Of a stretch of 64,000 bases of DNA, positions 59,101 through 64,000 are shown one piece after another; within the stretch, counting starts at the first letter, position 1, and every line of letters begins with the position of its first letter. Location: positions 35,244,790-35,308,789 of the forward strand of contig CM077826.1 of the NCBI GenBank assembly GCA_039720395.1, given 5' to 3'. This DNA is from Liquidambar formosana. Taxonomy: Eukaryota > Streptophyta > Magnoliopsida > Saxifragales > Altingiaceae. A program made the position numbers and the translations under genes. The notes below the pieces were generated by a model, which worked only from the letters and a program-made list of their open reading frames with translations, searched no databases and was not told the DNA's origin.

Positions 59101-59393
59101 TTCATCAAATTGAACCTATAAATACCTCAAATGCATCTTCATGAACTCTAATTGACAATTTGGAGATCATTTCAAGGTAAAATGAAAAGTTTGTGACCTA
59201 AAAGACGATTATGCCCCTCAAGTCACAGAAGCTCTTATTATCCCTCAAGATCAACTCCAAATTGAACCAAAATTCATATCCAATGTCCTTGTGATTCTAG
59301 AAAGCTAATGCAAGTAACTAAACTCAAAAACAAAACAAAAACATGCATGGAATGACAAACCCTAGTAAGGTGGTGCAAAAATGGGGTGTGACA
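56150..59393 (-). repeat. 3' LTR of element G
   Basis: 3,244 bp from TGTGAACCC to GTGTGACA as read on the plus strand. It carries an expanded, diverged palindrome (58,584-58,684, about 100 bp, with an extra GGGCGGCTGACCACC-type unit), a TATA box (TATTTATA on the plus strand, 58,389-58,396), and the TACGTA stem region near 56,588-56,634. The last five bases before it (TAGGG) would be one target duplication copy; the other is out of the window. Confidence 0.86.
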
Positions 59394-60660
59394 GAAGCCC
59401 CTCATTGGTGCAGCAAGTTTCACTTGCGAACCAATGATAAAAGAACATCCCATTTTTGCTTGGGAGAGTAATTGCATCAAATTCAAATGGAGAACTCCAT
59501 CATCCTATGGAATTCATCACATATCTTAAGCAATTAGAAGTCAATGTCTAGGTAAAGGTCAATACCCAGGACAAGTAGAGGTAACTCTAAGTGAAGGTCA
59601 ACACCTAGGATGAGTACAAGTCAATACTCGAAGAGAATAAAGATCAATATTGGGAGTGAAGGTAAACACTCAGGATGAGTAATAGTCAATACTCGAAAAG
59701 AGTAGGGATAAATATGAGTGGAGGTCAACACTCGGAGTGAGTACCCGTCAATACTCGAAAGGAATCAGAGTGAAGGTCAACACTCGGGGTGAGTACCAGT
59801 CAATACTCGAGACAAATCTGCTTTAATGATTAGAATGAGTATGGGTCAATACACAGGGTGAGTATGGGTCAATACTCAAGATGAATATACGACAATATTC
59901 AGGGTAAGTATGGGTCAATACTTAGGATGAGTATATATCAATACTCGGAATGAGTATAGGTCAATACTTAGGAGAGCCAATAAGACATCATATGGGTAAG
60001 GGTCATTACTCAAACGAGAACCAATGATGGATAGCAGTCAATATCCATACTGAAAATCTAAAAAGAAAATCTCATGAATAGAAGTCAATACACAAGCAAG
60101 GGCCAATGATTGCTACGAGTAAAGATCAATACTCACAAAGAAAAGCTTACAAGCAAGGGTCAATGCTTGAAATGAGTAGGATTCAATACTCATAGAGAAA
60201 ATCACATGAGCAAGGGTCGATGCTCAAGATAAAATGTATACAAGCAAAGGTCAATGCTTGAAATGAGTAAGAGTTAATACTCACGAAGAGAATTATATGA
60301 GCAAAAGTCGCTGTTGGTGATGAGTAGGGGTCAATGCTCAAAGAATGTTGAGAGATCGCATAGGTAGAAGTCAATACCTCAAACAATAACATACAAATAG
60401 AGGAGACATGCCAAAGGGGTTTGGAATCAATGCTTATGATGGATAAGAGTCAATATTATAGAACGGACAAAGGTCAATGCTCGAGAGGGGAGTATGGGTG
60501 AATACTCTAAATGAGTGAAGGTCAACACTCAGGTAGTCAATATTCCAAATGAGCAAAGGTCAATGCTCAAGAAAAAAGGGTATAGGTAAATACTCATAGG
60601 GTAGAACGAAACATTAGTTAAGTAGGAGTCACTACTCATAAGACAAGGTTGGTATTAGGA
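59394..60660 (-). repeat. Subterminal short tandem repeats of element G
   Basis: After the purine tract (minus strand, CCAATGAGGGGCTTC, about 59,394-59,408) comes about 1.1 kb of degenerate repeats built on GGTCAATACTC and GAGTA, spaced about 20-45 bp. This differs in sequence from the repeats of A, B and E though it holds the same position. No gene is supported; open frames here come from the repeats. Confidence 0.78.
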
Positions 60661-62829
60661 CAAAGCCAACACCGCATGAAGAAAAATATCACTCACATGG
60701 CTACTTGGGTGTAACCCAATGGCGAATATTCAAGCAAATATGGTCATGGGAAAATGGACCTCCAAAACTCAATGAACACTGCATATTACTAATGGACACA
60801 TCAACTAATCAATCAACTCAAGTAAAATTGATTCACATAGATTTATGAACACAAGTTCATGCACAGAAAGATTATCTAGAAATGTTTTTGCAAACCTATC
60901 ATTCTTTTTCCTTAAAGACCACTTTACATACTTAGCACAATCATGGAATTTTTAAAAGCATTTTTCTTTGTTTATAAAATGGTGGTCGAGCCTTCTTAGG
61001 AAACAATGCAATTTAGGAGGATCGGATTAAACCTATGAATTCTTTTCCAAGGTATAGGAATAGAGTGGAATCACCTCTTCTTCTCTTCTTCTTTCTTCGC
61101 TTCTCTTTTTTTAAAACCCTAACTTTTGCCTAGATTGCCCTTACGGGTTTTCAACCTAGCGGGTTGCCCTAATTTTTGCCTAGGCTGCCCTTTCGGGTTT
61201 TCAACCTAGCGGGCTCTTCTTCTTTACCTTTTTCCATTTTTCCATTCTGTCCTTTCTCACTAGCACAAAGAAATTCAACTCATGAAGCGCCAGCCCATTC
61301 CCTTCATCAATTCATTTAAGTTCTCTGAACAAGACAAACTAGCCCCAGCATTCATTCAAATTCTTCTTTAACAAGCATAATCAGCCCCTGGGTTCATAAC
61401 ACATTCACGTTCTTCAATTGAGCAAAATAAATCAGCCCTAATCTCACGAAATTACATACCTACAGCTAAGGCAAATCGTTTCATAGTGGTTACTGCTACC
61501 CCTTTTCCATCATTAAATCCATGACAAGAGTCTAAGTCAAAAGGTAAGAAGATATAGAATTTGATGGAACCCACAAATGAATCATCATGACCGAATACTT
61601 TCAAAGGACGAGGTCTATGACCACTAGAAACACACAAGACTCAAGAGAGGTGAAGGAGGAAAGTGAAGGGACATCTGAAGGACTCAAACCAAACAAGAAC
61701 AAGAAGAATAATCAAGTTAACTTTTTCGATGGCATGTAGTATTTTAGCTCACTAATTCGATGAATGAGACTGTTTCCTTTTGACTTAGTGACAAAGAATT
61801 GCCTTCAATGGTTGGTTATATGTAAAGCCTTTTTCTTTTTCTTTTTTTCTTTTTTCAATGAATTGGACTGCACCCAAAGTGACTTTATGGGCTACCTACG
61901 TATCTCCACTTTGATCTTCACATTGATTGGACATTAATCTAACTAACATTTCTTTTTTGGAGAATCAGGTCCTCGTAGTTCAAGACATTCTCTTTTCTTT
62001 TTTCATCTTTTTTTTTTTTTTTTTTTTTTCAAAAGCCCTAACTTTTGCCTAGGTCGCTTTTTTAGGTTTTCAACCTAGTGGGCCTAGGCTCTACACATAA
62101 CCACATAGAAACCACCCTCACTTGGCTTAAACTTCTCATGAACATAGGTTGTAGTCTTCTTTGATCATAAAACTTTCGCTTGATTGTTGTTGATTCTCCT
62201 CCTTGAGGCTATTGGATGTTAATCCCCCCCCTTTTCTTTTTGTACTTTTTTCTTTTTCTTTTTTGGTTTTATTTTTTTAGGGAGAGGGAAGTAAACATCT
62301 CCAAAAGCTCACAGCATGGTAGTTGATTTCTTCTTTTGATCTTTAAATTGCTTCTTACAAGGATTTCAAGATCTTCTTGGCCTATGTCTTCATGTAGTAT
62401 GGTGGGCGGGTGATCCCTATGTTTACCATTTATGGCTTTTCCATGTTTCCTAGTCAATTAGTCACAGTTTATTCATCATTCTTTGTGTTTGCTCCTTTAA
62501 CGAAAGGAGTTTTTGAGCCTCTTAGCAAATATTTTCATGCCACTTTGATTGTCAATTGATTGATGAGAAGAGAAATAGAAAAACAATGGAATTCTTGAAA
62601 TCAAACATTTTATTGAAGGAATGCAGAAGAACACATTGAAAATCTTGACTTGACAATTATTAGGACTCGAAAGACTCATAATTTCAAAGGACATTTGACT
62701 TGAAAGACGAAAACAATTAAATAACAAAGAAACAAACCCTCAGTCTACTTTAAGACAAACAACCTAAACTCTTTATCACAAACATTCATGACAAAATTGG
62801 TGCGACAGTAAACACTAAGTGGATTGCTT
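60661..62829 (-). other. G spacer with triplicated motif and relics of integrase and protease-RT spacer
   Basis: No intact gene. A unit with TTTTGCCTAG, TGCCCTT and TTTTCAACCTAGCGGG occurs at about 61,125-61,160, 61,170-61,212 and 62,038-62,080; E has one copy at 30,617-30,655. A T-rich tract is at about 62,008-62,029. At about 62,118-62,150 the sequence CCTCACTTGGCTTAAACTTC matches the end of E integrase. At about 62,580-62,820 CATTTTATTGAAGG and AAAATTGGTGCGACAG match the protease-RT spacer of E. These mark the deletion ends. Confidence 0.65.
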
Positions 62830-64000
62830 TTAGAATGAATGATTGGGTGCCTTCGGTGGAGAAACAATTCCCTTGTCAAAGAGGTCTTGGATTTCATGTT
62901 TCAACCTTGGGCATCGATCAGTGCTATGCCCCTTGCCTTGGTGGAAGTCACAATACTCATTCTCTTTGAAGCGACGAGGTAATGGGTTAGGCAACGGTGC
63001 TGGGTCAAGGGGTTGAAGCAAACCTTTCACTTTCAACTTCTCAAAAACATCGCTCAATGGCATGTAGAGTTCGGTGAATTGGCGGGATTCTTGAGGAGAT
63101 ATAGCATCGACATGCCTATGTATCTTTCCATTACTTCCAGTTCGGGAGTTCCCTGATTTCTCATCTTACTCAATTGTACCGTCACCAATGGCATCTTCTA
63201 CTTGAGTTCCAGCCCCAATCAAAGCCTTAAAGTTTGGAAAATATCTTGCAAATAGATGCTTATGGTAGATAGGGAGAAGGTTTTTTACTACCATTTGAAT
63301 CTGCTCTTCTTCATTGGGTCGGTTCACCATCTAAGAAGCTTTTCATCTCCACCTTGTAATGAATGCAAAAAAGGTCTCATTAGCCACTTGTTTCATAGTC
63401 TCCAAATCTCTCCGAGTGACATCCACTTCTGTATTATATTTGTAATGCTGTGAGAACTCATTGCATATATCCTCCCAAGTTCGAGTCCTAATCTCCCCTA
63501 ATGCCAAGAACCACTTCAATGCAGAAGTTGCCAATGTCTCATGGAACATTTGACCCAATAGCTCATCGCTTGCTCCTCGAGAGTGCATAGCTCGCACATA
63601 CATCTTTAAGTGGATCTTGGGGTAGCCCGTCCCATCAAATTTTTCTAACTCCGCCATCTTGAATTGTAATGGAATGCGAGCTTGTGGGAACAAAGACAGT
63701 GTGTGCACATCTACCATATCATCAGTTCTACGAATCCCCTTTATAGTTCTCTCCAAAGCCTCTACCTTACTAGCCAACACAGAATCACCACTAGTAGCCT
63801 TCCCCTTGGCTTCTCCTTCTAGTTTCGAACTACTTTCTCCCTTTGTCTTAGTGTTCTTATTGGATTGAGGTCCATCTTCAATGCTGAACCCATGAGGTGC
63901 ACCCAAGGAATGGGTCTTCGAACCATTGTTTTATTCTAGATTTGCCATCTTCTGTTGATTATCTTAAGCCAGTTTCAATGCTGTTTCAGAGGTCTTTGAG
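62830..64000 (-). pseudogene. Element G gag, degraded and partial
   Basis: The gag core is present (ELEKFDGTGYPKIHL, ALGEIRTRTWEDICNEF, VTRRDLETMKQVANE), followed by FTELYMPLSDVFEKL and a single zinc-knuckle-like CDFHQGKGHSTDRC (about 62,920-62,960). A TAA after PNHSF at 62,830-62,832 ends it before a second knuckle. Nonsense codons at about 63,333-63,345 (two) and about 63,170 interrupt it. The N-terminus runs past the right window edge. The neighbouring pol is missing, so any function would depend on other copies. Confidence 0.82.

Larger units (their letters stand above)
56150..64000 (-). mobile_element. Element G: gag-only derivative of a Tat-type element (5' end outside window)
   Basis: G has a 3' LTR on its left (56,150-59,393), then going right a purine tract, its own tandem repeats, a post-pol spacer with triplicated motif, a scrap of integrase C-terminus, a scrap of the protease-RT spacer and a degraded gag running off the window. 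Protease, RT, both RNase H domains, most of integrase and the antisense genes are absent. This is an internally deleted, non-autonomous form. Confidence 0.82.

Noticed and set aside
56150..59393. LTR at 56,150-59,393 as the 5' LTR of element D
   Set aside because: A purine tract and 3' tail follow on its right side, no primer site is on its left, and the D leader is cut mid-sequence; it is the 3' LTR of G.

Overview
This window is plant nuclear DNA made almost entirely of nested LTR retrotransposons. The evidence is Ty3/gypsy and Ty1/copia polyproteins, plant-type GT-AG introns with CTAAC branch sites, and plant mobile domain (PMD) coding exons. I see no ordinary host gene, rRNA, tRNA or CRISPR array. 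The species cannot be fixed from sequence alone; an angiosperm with a repeat-rich genome is the safest reading.

Layout. The oldest layer is D, a minus-strand Ty3/gypsy element of Tat/Ogre type, split into pieces at 18,867-20,553, 41,283-44,283 and 53,992-56,149. Into D are inserted: C (an LTR, 16,024-18,866, in the integrase); E (complete, 20,554-41,282, minus strand, 5-bp duplication GCGAC, in the RNase H region); F (complete Ty1/copia, 44,284-53,991, duplication ACCTC, at the gag/protease junction); and G (56,150 to the right edge, minus strand, in the D leader). B (9,109-16,023, plus strand) lies inside the C LTR, and A (1-9,108, plus strand) lies inside an exon of the antisense PMD gene of B. 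A and the left part of E form inverted repeats of about 9 kb.

How the genes work together. A and E belong to a family whose sense strand carries gag, protease, RT, two RNase H domains and integrase. Between integrase and the 3' LTR, on the opposite strand, lie two extra genes. One is a seven-exon PMD gene of 580 codons with six phase-0 introns, intact in both A and E and broken in B. The other is a DUF7745-like gene, open in A as far as visible and broken in E. Each extra gene has its own upstream region holding a GC-rich near-palindrome of about 80 bp, and the same module is in the LTR ahead of its TATA box. So one cis-module accompanies three promoters, one sense and two antisense. This intron-bearing, separately promoted antisense cassette is the most interesting system here.

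Other points. F has nearly identical LTRs around a dead interior, which suggests mobilisation in trans. G is a gag-only deletion derivative. D has lost catalytic acidic residues through G-to-A changes. E is broken only by single-base indels, so residual assembly error must be considered.
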